Shown here: piece after piece, positions 16,388 through 25,903 of the stretch | How the letters are laid out: each line of letters begins with the position of its first letter | Numbering within the stretch: the stretch's first letter is position 1 | Made by a program: the position numbers and the translations under genes | NCBI RefSeq assembly: GCF_000013985.1 | Contig: NC_008048.1 | Coordinates: 3,281,171 to 3,345,170 of the forward strand | DNA: 64,000 nucleotides | Source: Sphingopyxis alaskensis RB2256 | Lineage (GTDB): Bacteria; Pseudomonadota; Alphaproteobacteria; Sphingomonadales; Sphingomonadaceae | Direction of reading: 5' to 3' | The notes under the pieces: generated by a model | Told to the model about the DNA's origin: nothing | The model's database searches: none | What the model saw: only the letters and a program-made list of their open reading frames with translations

Positions 16388-17155
16388 TCAAATGGGCGAC
16401 CGCACCGGCAACCCCGCCGCCGCCAGCCGCGCGTGCGCCTCGGCAATCGTCGCTTCGCCGAAGTGGAAGATGCTCGCCGCGAGCACCGCGCTCGCGCCGC
16501 CCTCGATCACGCCGGCGACCAGATGGTCGAGATTGCCGACGCCGCCGCTCGCGATCACCGGCACGCTCACCGCATCGGCGATCGCGCGGGTAAGCGCGAG
16601 GTCGTAGCCGTCCCTGGTGCCGTCGCGATCCATGCTGGTCACGAGCAGCTCGCCCGCGCCGAGCGTCGCAAGGCGGACGGCGTGCTCCACTGCGTCGATC
16701 CCGGTGGGCTTGCGCCCGCCGTGGGTGAAGATTTCCCAGCGGCCATCCTCGACGCGGCGCGCGTCGATGCTGCCCACCGCGCACTGGCTGCCGAAACGGT
16801 CGGCAATGTCGGCGACCAGTTCGGGCCGCGCGACCGCGGCGCTGTTCACCGCCACCTTGTCGGCGCCCGCGAGCAGCAGCGCGCGTGCATCCTCGGCGCT
16901 GCGCACCCCGCCGCCGACGGTGAGCGGCATGAAACAGACTTCGGCGGTGCGGCTGACCAGGTCGAGCAGGGTGCCGCGGCCTTGGTGGCTGGCGCTGATA
17001 TCGAGGAAGCAAAGCTCGTCGGCGCCCGCGGCGTCATAGGCGCGTGCGGCCTCGACCGGATCGCCCGCGTCGCGCAGGTCGACGAAATTGACGCCCTTGA
17101 CCACGCGCCCGTCGGCGACGTCGAGGCAGGGGATGACGCGGACGCGGACGGTCAT
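16388..17155 (-). CDS. hisF: Imidazole glycerol phosphate synthase, cyclase subunit
   Basis: This 255-aa TIM barrel uses ammonia from HisH to turn PRFAR into imidazole glycerol phosphate and AICAR. Catalytic Asp is in [15 protein letters not shown] at the N-terminus; the second Asp is in [10 protein letters not shown]; phosphate loops are LTVGGGVRS and [12 protein letters not shown] at 17155. It is the last gene of the minus-strand cluster hisB-hisH-hisA-hisF, separated from hisA by a 115-nt gap filled by an inverted repeat. hisE does not follow here. Confidence 0.97.
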   Translation of the reverse strand: MTVRVRVIPCLDVADGRVVKGVNFVDLRDAGDPVEAARAYDAAGADELCFLDISASHQGRGTLLDLVSRTAEVCFMPLTVGGGVRSAEDARALLLAGADKVAVNSAAVARPELVADIADRFGSQCAVGSIDARRVEDGRWEIFTHGGRKPTGIDAVEHAVRLATLGAGELLVTSMDRDGTRDGYDLALTRAIADAVSVPVIASGGVGNLDHLVAGVIEGGASAVLAASIFHFGEATIAEAHARLAAAGLPVRSPI

Positions 17156-17173
17156 TGGGTCACCCCACCAAAT

Positions 17174-17255
17174 CCGTTCGTGTCGAGCGAAATCGAGACA
17201 CCCGGCAGCATGGCGCTGTCCGTCGAGGTGTCTCGACTTCGCTCGACACGAACGG
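17174..17255. repeat. Long inverted repeat between hisA and hisF
   Basis: The arms 17174-17203 and 17227-17255 are nearly perfect inverted copies (start CCGTTCGTGTCGAGCGAA, end TTCGCTCGACACGAACGG). Together they can form a stem of about 28 bp with a short loop. The element is different in sequence from the CCCCGCGAAG family. It sits inside the his operon, where it could attenuate or stabilise segments of the transcript. Confidence 0.85.
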
Positions 17256-17270
17256 GGAGGGAGGCATGTT

Positions 17271-18005
17271 TCATGCCGCACCCGCCGCAATCGCCTCGGC
17301 CAGATCGAGCCGCCCGTCATAGAGCGCGCGCCCCGTAATCACCCCCTCGATGCCATCGGCGACATGGGGCCGCAGTGCGTGGATGTCCTCGATCCCCGCA
17401 ACCCCGCCGCTCGCGATCACCGGAATATCGACGACCCCCGCCAGCGCCACCGTCGCCGCGACATTGCAGCCTTTCAGCAGCCCGTCGCGCCCGACATCGG
17501 TGAACAGCAGCGCCGCGACGCCCGCATCCTCGAAGCGGCGCGCCAGATCTTCGACCCGCACGTCCGATACATCGGCCCAGCCCTCGGTCGCGACCATGCC
17601 ATCGCGCGCATCGACGCCGACGACGATCCGGCCGGGCAGGTCGCGCGCCGCCGACTTTACGAACTCCGGGTCTTTGAGCGCCGCGGTGCCGATAATCACC
17701 CGCGCGACGCCGAGCGCCAGCCAGCGATCGACCCCCGCGCGGTCGCGGATGCCCCCGCCGACCTGCACCTGGCCCGGAAAGGCGGCGATGATGCTTTCGA
17801 CCGCCGCGCCGTTGACGCTCGCCCCCGCAAAGGCGCCGTCGAGATCGACGACATGCAGGTGCGTCGCGCCTGCATCCGCGAACCGCCGCGCCTGCGCCGC
17901 CGGATCGTCGCCATAGACGGTCGCGCGGTCCATATCGCCCTCGGCCAGCCGCACCACCTGTCCGGCCTTGAGGTCGATCGCGGGGAAGATGGTCAGGGCC
18001 GCCAA
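17271..18005 (-). CDS. hisA: Phosphoribosylformimino-AICAR-phosphate isomerase
   Basis: This 244-aa TIM barrel isomerises ProFAR to PRFAR. The N-terminal catalytic Asp lies in [16 protein letters not shown], the second in [15 protein letters not shown]; phosphate loops are QVGGGIRD and VIASGGVAG. The only sensible start is a TTG at 18005, placed 8 nt after an AAAGG sequence and inside the 3' end of hisH, giving a 13-nt overlap and translational coupling. No ATG precedes the conserved first strand. Confidence 0.95.
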   Translation of the reverse strand: MAALTIFPAIDLKAGQVVRLAEGDMDRATVYGDDPAAQARRFADAGATHLHVVDLDGAFAGASVNGAAVESIIAAFPGQVQVGGGIRDRAGVDRWLALGVARVIIGTAALKDPEFVKSAARDLPGRIVVGVDARDGMVATEGWADVSDVRVEDLARRFEDAGVAALLFTDVGRDGLLKGCNVAATVALAGVVDIPVIASGGVAGIEDIHALRPHVADGIEGVITGRALYDGRLDLAEAIAAGAA

Positions 18006-18601
18006 GCGAGGAACCTTTCGAGCGTCGCGAGGCCATAGGCCTGGCTTTTTTCGGGATGAAACTGGACACCCACGACATTGTCCTTCGCCACGGCGGCGGT
18101 GAAGGGACCGCCGTGACTGCTCGTCGCGGCGACATGCGCCGCGTCCGCGAAATGATAGCCGTGGAGATAATAGGCTTCGCCCACCGCGATCACCGGGTGC
18201 GCGAACGTCGGGACGACATCGTTCCAGCCCATGTGCGGGATGCAGAGGCCCGGTTGCGGGTCGAACGCGCGCACCGTGCCGCCGATCCAGCCGAGGCCGG
18301 GATGCCGACCATGCTCTTCGCCCGAATCGGCGAGCAATTGCATCCCGACGCAGATGCCGAGGAAGGGCGCACCTTCGCCGCGCACCCGGCGCACCATCGC
18401 TTCGATCAGCCCGTCGATCGCCGACAGCCCGTTCATGCACGCCGCGAACGCGCCGACGCCGGGCAGCACGATGCGGTCGGCCCGGGCCACGGCATCGGGG
18501 TCGGCGGTGACGGCGACAGTGTCCGCGCCCGCCGCGACGAGCGCATTATGCACCGAGCGAAGATTGCCCGCGCCATAGTCGATCAGGGCAATCACGCTCA
18601 T
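17993..18601 (-). CDS. hisH: Imidazole glycerol phosphate synthase, glutamine amidotransferase subunit
   Basis: This 202-aa class I glutamine amidotransferase supplies ammonia to HisF. The nucleophile elbow GICVGMQLL holds the catalytic Cys near residue 84; the His-Glu pair is in VQFHPEKSQ. The N-terminus [13 protein letters not shown] is typical. Start ATG 18601, 9 nt after hisB stops. The end overlaps hisA by 13 nt. Confidence 0.97.
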   Translation of the reverse strand: MSVIALIDYGAGNLRSVHNALVAAGADTVAVTADPDAVARADRIVLPGVGAFAACMNGLSAIDGLIEAMVRRVRGEGAPFLGICVGMQLLADSGEEHGRHPGLGWIGGTVRAFDPQPGLCIPHMGWNDVVPTFAHPVIAVGEAYYLHGYHFADAAHVAATSSHGGPFTAAVAKDNVVGVQFHPEKSQAYGLATLERFLAWRP

Positions 18602-18610
18602 GGACGGCTC

Positions 18611-19198
18611 CTAGAGCACGCCCTTGGTCGAGGGAATCGCATCGCCCTTGCGCGGATCGATCTCGACCGCCTGGCGCAGCGCCCTGGCCAGCGCCTTGTA
18701 CATGCTTTCGGCGATATGATGGTTATTCTCGCCATAGAGCGTTTCGATGTGCAGCGTGATCCCCGCGGTCTGCGCGAAACTGTGGAACCAGTGCGGGAAC
18801 ATCTCGGTGTCCATCTCGCCCAGCCGCGGCTGCGAGAAGCTGGATTTGTAAACGCAGTGCGGGCGCCCGGAAATGTCGAGCACGCAGCGCGTCAGCGTTT
18901 CGTCCATCGGCGCGTGCGCCTCGCCGTAACGCGCGATCCCGCGCTTGTCGCCGAGCGCCTTGGCCACCGCTTCGCCCAATGCGAGCGCCGAATCCTCGAC
19001 GGTGTGATGCTGGTCGATATGGAGGTCGCCCTTCACCTGCATCGAGATGTCGATCAGCGAGTGGCGCGACAATTGTTCGACCATATGGTCGAGGAAACCG
19101 ATGCCGGTGGACACCGAATAATCGCCCGTCCCGTCGAGATTGACGGTGATCGCGATATCCGTTTCCTTGGTCGTGCGCTGGACGGTGGCGGTTCGCAT
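18611..19198 (-). CDS. hisB: Imidazoleglycerol-phosphate dehydratase
   Basis: This 195-aa monofunctional enzyme dehydrates imidazole glycerol phosphate to imidazole acetol phosphate. The two metal-binding motifs [16 protein letters not shown] and [16 protein letters not shown] are intact, and GIGFLDHM is the N-terminal signature. It lacks the phosphatase half seen in enterobacterial HisB. First gene of the his cluster; the intergenic region of 87 nt to sspB holds the divergent promoters. ATG at 19198. Confidence 0.97.
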   Translation of the reverse strand: MRTATVQRTTKETDIAITVNLDGTGDYSVSTGIGFLDHMVEQLSRHSLIDISMQVKGDLHIDQHHTVEDSALALGEAVAKALGDKRGIARYGEAHAPMDETLTRCVLDISGRPHCVYKSSFSQPRLGEMDTEMFPHWFHSFAQTAGITLHIETLYGENNHHIAESMYKALARALRQAVEIDPRKGDAIPSTKGVL

Positions 19199-19285
19199 GA
19201 CATGCCCCTTAGACGCTATTTTTCGCGTTGCAAGGCGACTCTCCCCCCTTGACCCGCGAACGCTGCCCGTCCATCCCCCTCGGCC

Positions 19286-19768
19286 ATGAGTGACGACGTT
19301 CGCGACAGCCTGATTCCCTATGACGAAATCGTGCAGGATGCGCTGCGCGCGGTGGTCGGCCGCGTGCTGTCGCAGGTCGAGGGGACCGACAGCCTGCCCG
19401 GCGAACATCATTTCTACATCACTTTCAAGACGCAGGCGCCCGGCGTCGATATTCCCGCGCATCTGGTCGCCAAGTTCCCCGATGAAATGACGATCGTGCT
19501 CCAGAACCGCTTCTGGGATCTGACCGTCGAGGAGGATCATTTCAGCGTCGGACTGTCGTTCAACCAGACGCCATCGACCTTGATCATTCCCTATGCCGCG
19601 ATCACCGCCTTCGTCGATCCGTCGGTCGATTTCGGCCTGCAGTTCCAGGTCAGCGACGATGGCGCCGCCGAGCCCGAACCGCATGACGAAGCCGACAATG
19701 ATCGCCCCGAGGTATCGACCGAGGACGGGTCGAACGTCGTGACGGTGGACTTCGGCAAGAAGAGGTAG
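19286..19768 (+). CDS. sspB: SspB family ClpXP adaptor protein
   Basis: This 160-aa cytosolic protein matches alphaproteobacterial SspB. The folded domain occupies residues 1-130 with [27 protein letters not shown] and [17 protein letters not shown] flexible acidic linker follows and ends in [10 protein letters not shown], the ClpX-docking tail. It delivers ssrA-tagged proteins to ClpXP. ATG at 19286; the downstream membrane protein starts 4 nt after its stop. Confidence 0.93.
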   Translation: MSDDVRDSLIPYDEIVQDALRAVVGRVLSQVEGTDSLPGEHHFYITFKTQAPGVDIPAHLVAKFPDEMTIVLQNRFWDLTVEEDHFSVGLSFNQTPSTLIIPYAAITAFVDPSVDFGLQFQVSDDGAAEPEPHDEADNDRPEVSTEDGSNVVTVDFGKKR

Positions 19769-19772
19769 CGCC

Positions 19773-20080
19773 GTGGCCAATCTGTGGCCGCCGACGCGCT
19801 TCTGGCAATATTGGGCCCTCGCGGGGATGGTCATCCTGACCGCCGCCTTCTGGTGGGGGGTCGAAGGTTATGCCTTGTTCGAGGGCGGCGGGCCGCGTGG
19901 GCAGATCGCCGACGGGCTGCTGCGTTTCAGCCTTTTGATTCTAACCCCCGCGCTGCTGCTCGTCTGGCTCGTCGCGGCTTGGCTTCGCCGCCGCGTCGGC
20001 GACATGGGATATTGGCAGATGCTCGGCCTTGTTGCGATGATCTGGGCGGGGGCGGTGCTGGTGACAAGGATGCTCGCGGC

Positions 20081-20084
<4 letters not shown>
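19773..20084 (+). CDS. Small membrane protein of unknown function
   Basis: This 103-aa protein has three hydrophobic segments (about 12-30, 50-70 and 80-100) separated by short charged turns, including [12 protein letters not shown] do not recognise a family. It begins with GTG at 19773, 4 nt after sspB, and its TGA overlaps the fumC ATG by 4 bp, so it is translated as part of the sspB-fumC transcript. Confidence 0.72.
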
Positions 20085-21496
<1,412 letters not shown>

Positions 21497-21517
21497 TGGG
21501 GTGAAGGAGAAACGAGG

Positions 21518-21886
21518 ATGATGGGTCGGATCATTGGCGGTATGGTGGGCCGGGCGATCGGCCGCAAGCGTGGCAACCACCCCATCGCCGGGACGATCAT
21601 CGGCGCGGGAACGCTGATGGCCGCGCGCCGCCTGTTCCCGCAGCGTTACGCCCTGCTCGCGGCGACCGTCGCGGGCGCCTATCTCACCAGGAAATGGGCC
21701 GAACGCGCCGAGGCGCGCCGCGCGGCCGAAGCGGCGCACGCGGCCGACCCGGAACTGGTCGAAGCGGGCGTCGTCGACAGCTATGCCGGGACCATCGAGG
21801 CGCCAACCGATGGGCAGGCGATCGGCGACGCGTTGCCGCCCGCGATTCCGCTCGATGCTGATGGAAAGCGCCCGGCTATCCACTGA
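21518..21886 (+). CDS. Small hypothetical protein with hydrophobic helices
   Basis: This 122-aa protein begins with a Gly-rich segment (IIGGMVGRAIGRKRG) and contains hydrophobic stretches around 22-34 and 44-56, then an Ala/Glu-rich helix (KWAERAEARRAAEAAHAA) and a disordered tail. No family recognised. ATG 21518 is preceded by AAGGAG at 7 nt. It may be co-transcribed with fumC, 21 nt upstream, and ends before a strong terminator. Confidence 0.7.
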   Translation: MMGRIIGGMVGRAIGRKRGNHPIAGTIIGAGTLMAARRLFPQRYALLAATVAGAYLTRKWAERAEARRAAEAAHAADPELVEAGVVDSYAGTIEAPTDGQAIGDALPPAIPLDADGKRPAIH

Positions 21887-21894
21887 AAGTCGTC

Positions 21895-21915
21895 AAAAGC
21901 CTTCGACTGGCTTTT
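21895..21915 (+). terminator. Intrinsic terminator after fumC and the small hypothetical gene
   Basis: AAAAGCC at 21895-21901 pairs with GGCTTTT at 21909-21915 around a 7-nt loop and ends in a T run. A single arm of the common repeat family (ATCCCGGC-CTTC-GCCGGAAT, 21924-21943) follows directly. The gene on the other side converges. Confidence 0.7.
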
Positions 21916-21965
21916 CTTCGGTCATCCCGGCCTTCGCCGGAATCAGCTTTCAAGGGATGGGGCGT

Positions 21966-22535
21966 TCAACCCCCCGCCTGCCAATCCTTGATCGCCTCGA
22001 CGGGCGAGACCAGCATCAGCACGTTGAGCGTCAGATTGTCGCGGATCGTCCACAGCGTAAAAAGCTCGAAGGCGATCGCGAGCGCCGCCGTCACCCACCA
22101 GCGCATCCGGCCCGCGGCGAGGAAGCCCGCGACCATGAACAGCGTATCGCTCACCGAATTGAGCACCGAATCGCCCGAATAGCCGAACGCCATCGTGACT
22201 TCGCGATAGCGGTCGATGATCAGCGGCGAGTTTTCGAGGATCTCCCACGCCCCTTCGGTCCCGATCGCGATGGCGAGCGGCACCCACAGAGCACGCTCCG
22301 GCATGATCCAGCGCAGCACGCCGTAAAAGATGAAGCCGTGGATGATGTGGCTGAAACTGTACCAGTCCGAAATCTGCTGGCTGTTCTGATTCGACTGGAC
22401 GGTGCCGTGCCACAGGCTGACCGTGCCGCAGGGGCAGATCGGCGGGCGACCCATGAAGATCAGGATCGCCGCGAGCAGCGCGACCAGCGCTGCGGCGACC
22501 AGCCAGCCCGTTCGCGAAATCCCCCCGACCATCAT
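21966..22535 (-). CDS. DUF2585 (UPF0314) family membrane protein
   Basis: This 189-aa inner-membrane protein of unknown function has about five hydrophobic segments. Family features seen: MGRPPICPCGTVSLWHG with two cysteines, SHIIHGFIFYGVLRWIMP, GTEGAWEILENSPLIIDRYR and SGDSVLNSVSDTLFMVAGF. These match DUF2585, a set found mainly in alphaproteobacteria. Start taken at the ATG at 22535 (a second ATG follows directly). It diverges from gmk. Confidence 0.88.
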   Translation of the reverse strand: MMVGGISRTGWLVAAALVALLAAILIFMGRPPICPCGTVSLWHGTVQSNQNSQQISDWYSFSHIIHGFIFYGVLRWIMPERALWVPLAIAIGTEGAWEILENSPLIIDRYREVTMAFGYSGDSVLNSVSDTLFMVAGFLAAGRMRWWVTAALAIAFELFTLWTIRDNLTLNVLMLVSPVEAIKDWQAGG

Positions 22536-22592
22536 GCCCCCATGTCCGCGCTTGCCGCTTGACCGGCGTGCCCTCCCGCGCAATTAGCGCGC

Positions 22593-23255
22593 ATGGCAGA
22601 TAGCGTCCACCTCAACCGCCGCGGCGTGTTGTTCGTCCTTTCCTCGCCGTCGGGCGCGGGCAAGACCACCATTTCGCGCATGATGCTGGAGGAGGACAAG
22701 GACATTGCCCTTTCGGTCTCCGCGACCACGCGACCGCCGCGGCCGGGCGAGATCGATGGCGTCCATTATCATTTCGTCGACACCGACACCTTCAAGAAAA
22801 TGGCCGCCGACGGGGCCTTCCTCGAATGGGCGCATGTGTTCGGCCACCGCTACGGCACGCCGCGCGCGCCGGTTGAGGAATTGCTCGCCGCGGGCAAGGA
22901 CGTGCTGTTCGACATCGACTGGCAGGGCGCACAGCAACTCTATCAGGAGGCCGGGCCCGACGTCGTGCGCGTTTTCGTGCTGCCGCCGACGATGGAGGAA
23001 CTCGAACGCCGCCTGCGCGCGCGGGGGACCGACAGCGACGAGGTGATCGCCGCGCGCATGGCGCGCGCCGCGAACGAGATCAGCCACTGGGACGGTTATG
23101 ACTATGTGCTGATCAACGACCATGTCGGCGAATGTTATGGCGAGGTGATGGCGATCCTGCGCGCCGAACGGCTGAAGCGCCGCCGCCAGATCGGGCTGAT
23201 CGGTTTCGCGCGCGACCTGATCCGATCGGTGCCTGATGCGGACACGAAGCTTTGA
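22593..23255 (+). CDS. gmk: Guanylate kinase
   Basis: This 220-aa cytosolic enzyme phosphorylates GMP to GDP. P-loop is SSPSGAGKTT; the GMP-binding region follows with SATTRPPRPGEIDGVHYHFV and DIDWQGAQQL, and the lid Arg residues lie in RLRARGTDS. Length is slightly above the usual 205 aa. ATG at 22593. A G/C-rich hairpin (about 23266-23286) follows its stop and extends into the end of the converging thioesterase gene, where it encodes the terminal PPP. Confidence 0.97.
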   Translation: MADSVHLNRRGVLFVLSSPSGAGKTTISRMMLEEDKDIALSVSATTRPPRPGEIDGVHYHFVDTDTFKKMAADGAFLEWAHVFGHRYGTPRAPVEELLAAGKDVLFDIDWQGAQQLYQEAGPDVVRVFVLPPTMEELERRLRARGTDSDEVIAARMARAANEISHWDGYDYVLINDHVGECYGEVMAILRAERLKRRRQIGLIGFARDLIRSVPDADTKL

Positions 23256-23274
23256 TTTGTGATTCCCTCCCCCT

Positions 23275-23727
23275 CTATGGGGGAGGCAGCGAAACTGGCC
23301 TCGCCATCGTCGCCTCCAGCTCCGCGACCATCGCGGCGCGCAGCGGTTTCGCCGCGCCATCGGTGCGGCACACCACGACCGTGTCGCAGGTGGCGATGCA
23401 GCGGCCGTTCTGGAACATCGCCTGCACGATCGTCCAGCTCGACGTCCCGATCCGCCCGATGCCGGTCGCAATCTGTACCGGGTCGGGGAAATGGCCCTCG
23501 GCCAGATAGTTGATCTCGACCGCCGCGACCATCGTGCGCTCGTTCGCAGGGCGCTCGCCCAGCGGGCGCACCTGCCGGTTGATCAGCACACGGCCGCTTT
23601 CGAACAGCGCGGCAAAGGCCACATTGTTGAGATGGCCGTTGATGTCCATGTCCTGAAAGCGCGTCTGGAACTCGGCGCAGACGGGGTAGCTGGCGGGGTT
23701 CAGCCGCCAGCTTTCCGGTTTGGGCAT
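23275..23727 (-). CDS. Acyl-CoA thioesterase, 4HBT hotdog fold
   Basis: This 150-aa hotdog-fold protein has the TRFQDMDINGHLNNVAFAALFESGR block, where Asp and His of the DxDxxGHLNN type define the 4-hydroxybenzoyl-CoA thioesterase group. Predicted to hydrolyse acyl-CoA thioesters in the cytosol; exact chain length unknown. The ATG at 23727 comes one base after the stop of the SDR gene, so it is the last gene of the fatty-acid-degradation operon that begins at 27058. Confidence 0.87.
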   Translation of the reverse strand: MPKPESWRLNPASYPVCAEFQTRFQDMDINGHLNNVAFAALFESGRVLINRQVRPLGERPANERTMVAAVEINYLAEGHFPDPVQIATGIGRIGTSSWTIVQAMFQNGRCIATCDTVVVCRTDGAAKPLRAAMVAELEATMARPVSLPPP

Positions 23728-23728
23728 G

Positions 23729-24511
23729 TCAGCGCGGACCCATGCGGATGCCGCCGTCGAGGCGGACGTCCTCGCCGTTGAAATAGCCATTTTCGATCAT
23801 GCACAGCGCAAGATGGGCATATTCATCGGGCACGCCCAGCCGCTTCGGATTGAGCACCGAGGCGCCGAGCGCATCGCGGACATTCTGCGGCGCGCCCGCG
23901 AGGAGCGGGGTGTCGAAGATGCCCGGAAGGATGGTGTTGACGCGGATATTCTCCGACGCGAGGTCGCGCGCGATGGGGAGCGTCATGCCGACAACGCCGC
24001 CCTTCGACGCGGAGTAAGCCGCCTGACCGATCTGGCCGTCCTCGGCCGCGACCGATGCGGTGTTGACGATCGCGCCGCGCTCGCCGTCCGCCATCGGATC
24101 GAGCGTCAGCATTCCCGCCGCCGACTTGGCGATGCAGCGGAAGGTGCCGACGAGGTTGATCTGGATGATCCAGTTGAAGGCATCGAGCGGGAAATGCTTG
24201 ATGCTGCCGTCTTCCTTGCTGCGGCTCGCGGTCTTGATCGCATTGCCGGTGCCCGCGCAATTGACGAGGATGCGTTCCTGCCCGATCGCCGCGCGCGCCT
24301 TTTCAAAGGCGGCGTCGACGCTGGCGTCATCGGTGACGTTGCATTCGCAGAATATGCCGCCGAGTTCTTCGGCGATGGCTTTGCCCTTTTCTTCCTGCAG
24401 GTCGAAGATCGCGACTTTCACGCCCTTCGCCGCGAGCGCGCGCGCGGTCGCGGCGCCAAGGCCCGAGGCGCCGCCGGTGACGACGGCGGATACGGTGGAA
24501 TCAAGTTTCAT
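23729..24511 (-). CDS. SDR family oxidoreductase, 3-hydroxyacyl-CoA dehydrogenase type 2-like
   Basis: This 260-aa short-chain dehydrogenase has the NAD-binding VTGGASGLGAATARAL, the NCAGTG motif, and the catalytic Ser-Tyr-Lys in NTASVAAEDGQIGQAAYSASKGG. The FDLQEEKGKAIAEELGG segment, with Asp after beta-2, points to NAD rather than NADP. The pattern resembles type II 3-hydroxyacyl-CoA dehydrogenases (HSD17B10-like), consistent with a beta-oxidation or branched-chain acyl-CoA role next to a thiolase and an acyl-CoA dehydrogenase. ATG at 24511. Confidence 0.9.
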   Translation of the reverse strand: MKLDSTVSAVVTGGASGLGAATARALAAKGVKVAIFDLQEEKGKAIAEELGGIFCECNVTDDASVDAAFEKARAAIGQERILVNCAGTGNAIKTASRSKEDGSIKHFPLDAFNWIIQINLVGTFRCIAKSAAGMLTLDPMADGERGAIVNTASVAAEDGQIGQAAYSASKGGVVGMTLPIARDLASENIRVNTILPGIFDTPLLAGAPQNVRDALGASVLNPKRLGVPDEYAHLALCMIENGYFNGEDVRLDGGIRMGPR

Positions 24512-24542
24512 GCGGACATCCTTTCCATAAAATAGCTGCGCG

Positions 24543-24621
24543 TTCCGGCGAAAGCCGGAACCCGGGGCGTCAGAACGCAGCGTCGGCGCCATCCCACCCT
24601 GGGCTCCTGCGTTCGCAGGAG
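24543..24621. repeat. Paired-hairpin intergenic repeat (divergent stems)
   Basis: Left arm TTCCGGC-GAAA-GCCGGAA at 24543-24560 and right arm CTCCTGC-GTTC-GCAGGAG at 24604-24621. Both keep the family loop (GAAA, or GAAC read on the other strand) but with stems changed by compensatory substitutions. It lies between the thiolase and SDR genes of one operon. Confidence 0.8.
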
Positions 24622-24633
24622 CACATGAAGATA

Positions 24634-25803
24634 TCAAAGCCGCTCGACGATCGTGACATTGGCCTGGCCGCCGCCTTCGCACATCGTCTGGAGGCCGTAT
24701 CTGCCCCCCGTGGCGTCGAGCACGCCGAGCAGGGTCGCCATCAGCTTGGTGCCGCTGGCGCCGAGCGGGTGGCCGAGCGCGATCGCGCCGCCGTGCTGGT
24801 TGAGCCGCGCATGATCGGCGCCGAGATATTTCATCCAGGCGAGCGGCACCGGGGCAAAGGCCTCGTTGACCTCATAGGCGTCGATGTCCGCGATCGTCAT
24901 GCCCGCGCGCTTCAGCGCCTTTTCGGTCGCGAACAAAGGTTCTTCCAGCATGATCACCGGGTCGCCCGCCGTTACCGAGACATGGTGGATGCGCGCGCGG
25001 GGGGTCAGGCCGTGATCCTTCAACGCCTGTTCGGAGACGATCAGCACCGCCGATGCGCCGTCGCAGATCTGGCTCGACGTCGCGGCGGTGATCGCGCCGC
25101 CTTCCTGGAGCAGTTTCACCCCGGCGATCCCCTCCAGCGTCGCGTCGAAGCGGATGCCCTCGTCGACCTTGTGCAGCTCGCGGCCTTCGGGGGTTTCGAT
25201 TTCGATCGGCACGATCTCGCGCTCGAACTTGCCCGCTTCGGTTGCCGCCTTCGCGCGGCGGTGGCTTTCGAGCGCAAAGGCGTCGAGGTCGTCCTTGGTG
25301 AAGCCATGCTTCTGGACGATCATTTCGGCGCCCATGAACTGGCTGAACATGATACCGGGATATTTTTCCTCCAGCCGCTCGGACTTGTAGTGGCCGAGCC
25401 CTTCCTTGATGAACAAGGTAGCGACGCTGCCCATCGGCACGCGCGTCATGCTCTCGATGCCGCTTGCCAGCACGATGTCCTGCGTCCCCGACATCACCGC
25501 CTGCGCCGCGAACATCATCGCCTGCTGCGACGATCCGCACTGGCGGTCGATCGTCACCGCCGGAATCGAGTCGGGCAGGTTCGAGGCGAGGACGGCGTTG
25601 CGGCCCAGATCCATCGTCTGCTGCCCGCCCTGCGACACGCAGCCGGTGATGACGTCGTCGATCTTCGACGTGTCGAAATCATTGCGGGCGGCGATCGCAT
25701 CGAACACCGCGGCGCCGAGGTCGACGGGGTGGACGCCGGCAAGCTTGCCGCCGCGCTTGCCACCGGCGGTACGGACGGCGTCTACGATATAGGCTGTGGC
25801 CAT
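24634..25803 (-). CDS. Acetyl-CoA C-acyltransferase (thiolase)
   Basis: This 389-aa thiolase catalyses the final cleavage of 3-ketoacyl-CoA. Nucleophilic Cys is in TIDRQCGSSQQAM (about residue 90), the His in NQHGGAIALGHPLGASG and the second Cys in TMCEGGGQANVTIV. The ATG at 25803 (MATAYIVDAVRT) is preferred to the upstream start that would add ten polar residues. Third from the promoter of the lipid-degradation operon by position, between the acyl-CoA dehydrogenase and the SDR. Confidence 0.95.
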   Translation of the reverse strand: MATAYIVDAVRTAGGKRGGKLAGVHPVDLGAAVFDAIAARNDFDTSKIDDVITGCVSQGGQQTMDLGRNAVLASNLPDSIPAVTIDRQCGSSQQAMMFAAQAVMSGTQDIVLASGIESMTRVPMGSVATLFIKEGLGHYKSERLEEKYPGIMFSQFMGAEMIVQKHGFTKDDLDAFALESHRRAKAATEAGKFEREIVPIEIETPEGRELHKVDEGIRFDATLEGIAGVKLLQEGGAITAATSSQICDGASAVLIVSEQALKDHGLTPRARIHHVSVTAGDPVIMLEEPLFATEKALKRAGMTIADIDAYEVNEAFAPVPLAWMKYLGADHARLNQHGGAIALGHPLGASGTKLMATLLGVLDATGGRYGLQTMCEGGGQANVTIVERL

Positions 25804-25832
25804 TTGGGAGTCCTTTCGTTTCCTGTTCGTCA

Positions 25833-25896
25833 TCCCAGCGAAAGCTGGGATCGCTCGATGGTTTTCGGACGATGGCGGCCCCAGCTTTCGCTGGGG
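25833..25896. repeat. Paired-hairpin intergenic repeat
   Basis: Left arm TCCCAGC-GAAA-GCTGGGA (25833-25850), right arm CCCCAGC-TTTC-GCTGGGG (25879-25896). In the stem a C-G pair of the common version is replaced by A-T in both arms, a compensatory change. It separates the acyl-CoA dehydrogenase from the thiolase. Confidence 0.85.
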
Positions 25897-25903
25897 CGAC
25901 GGC

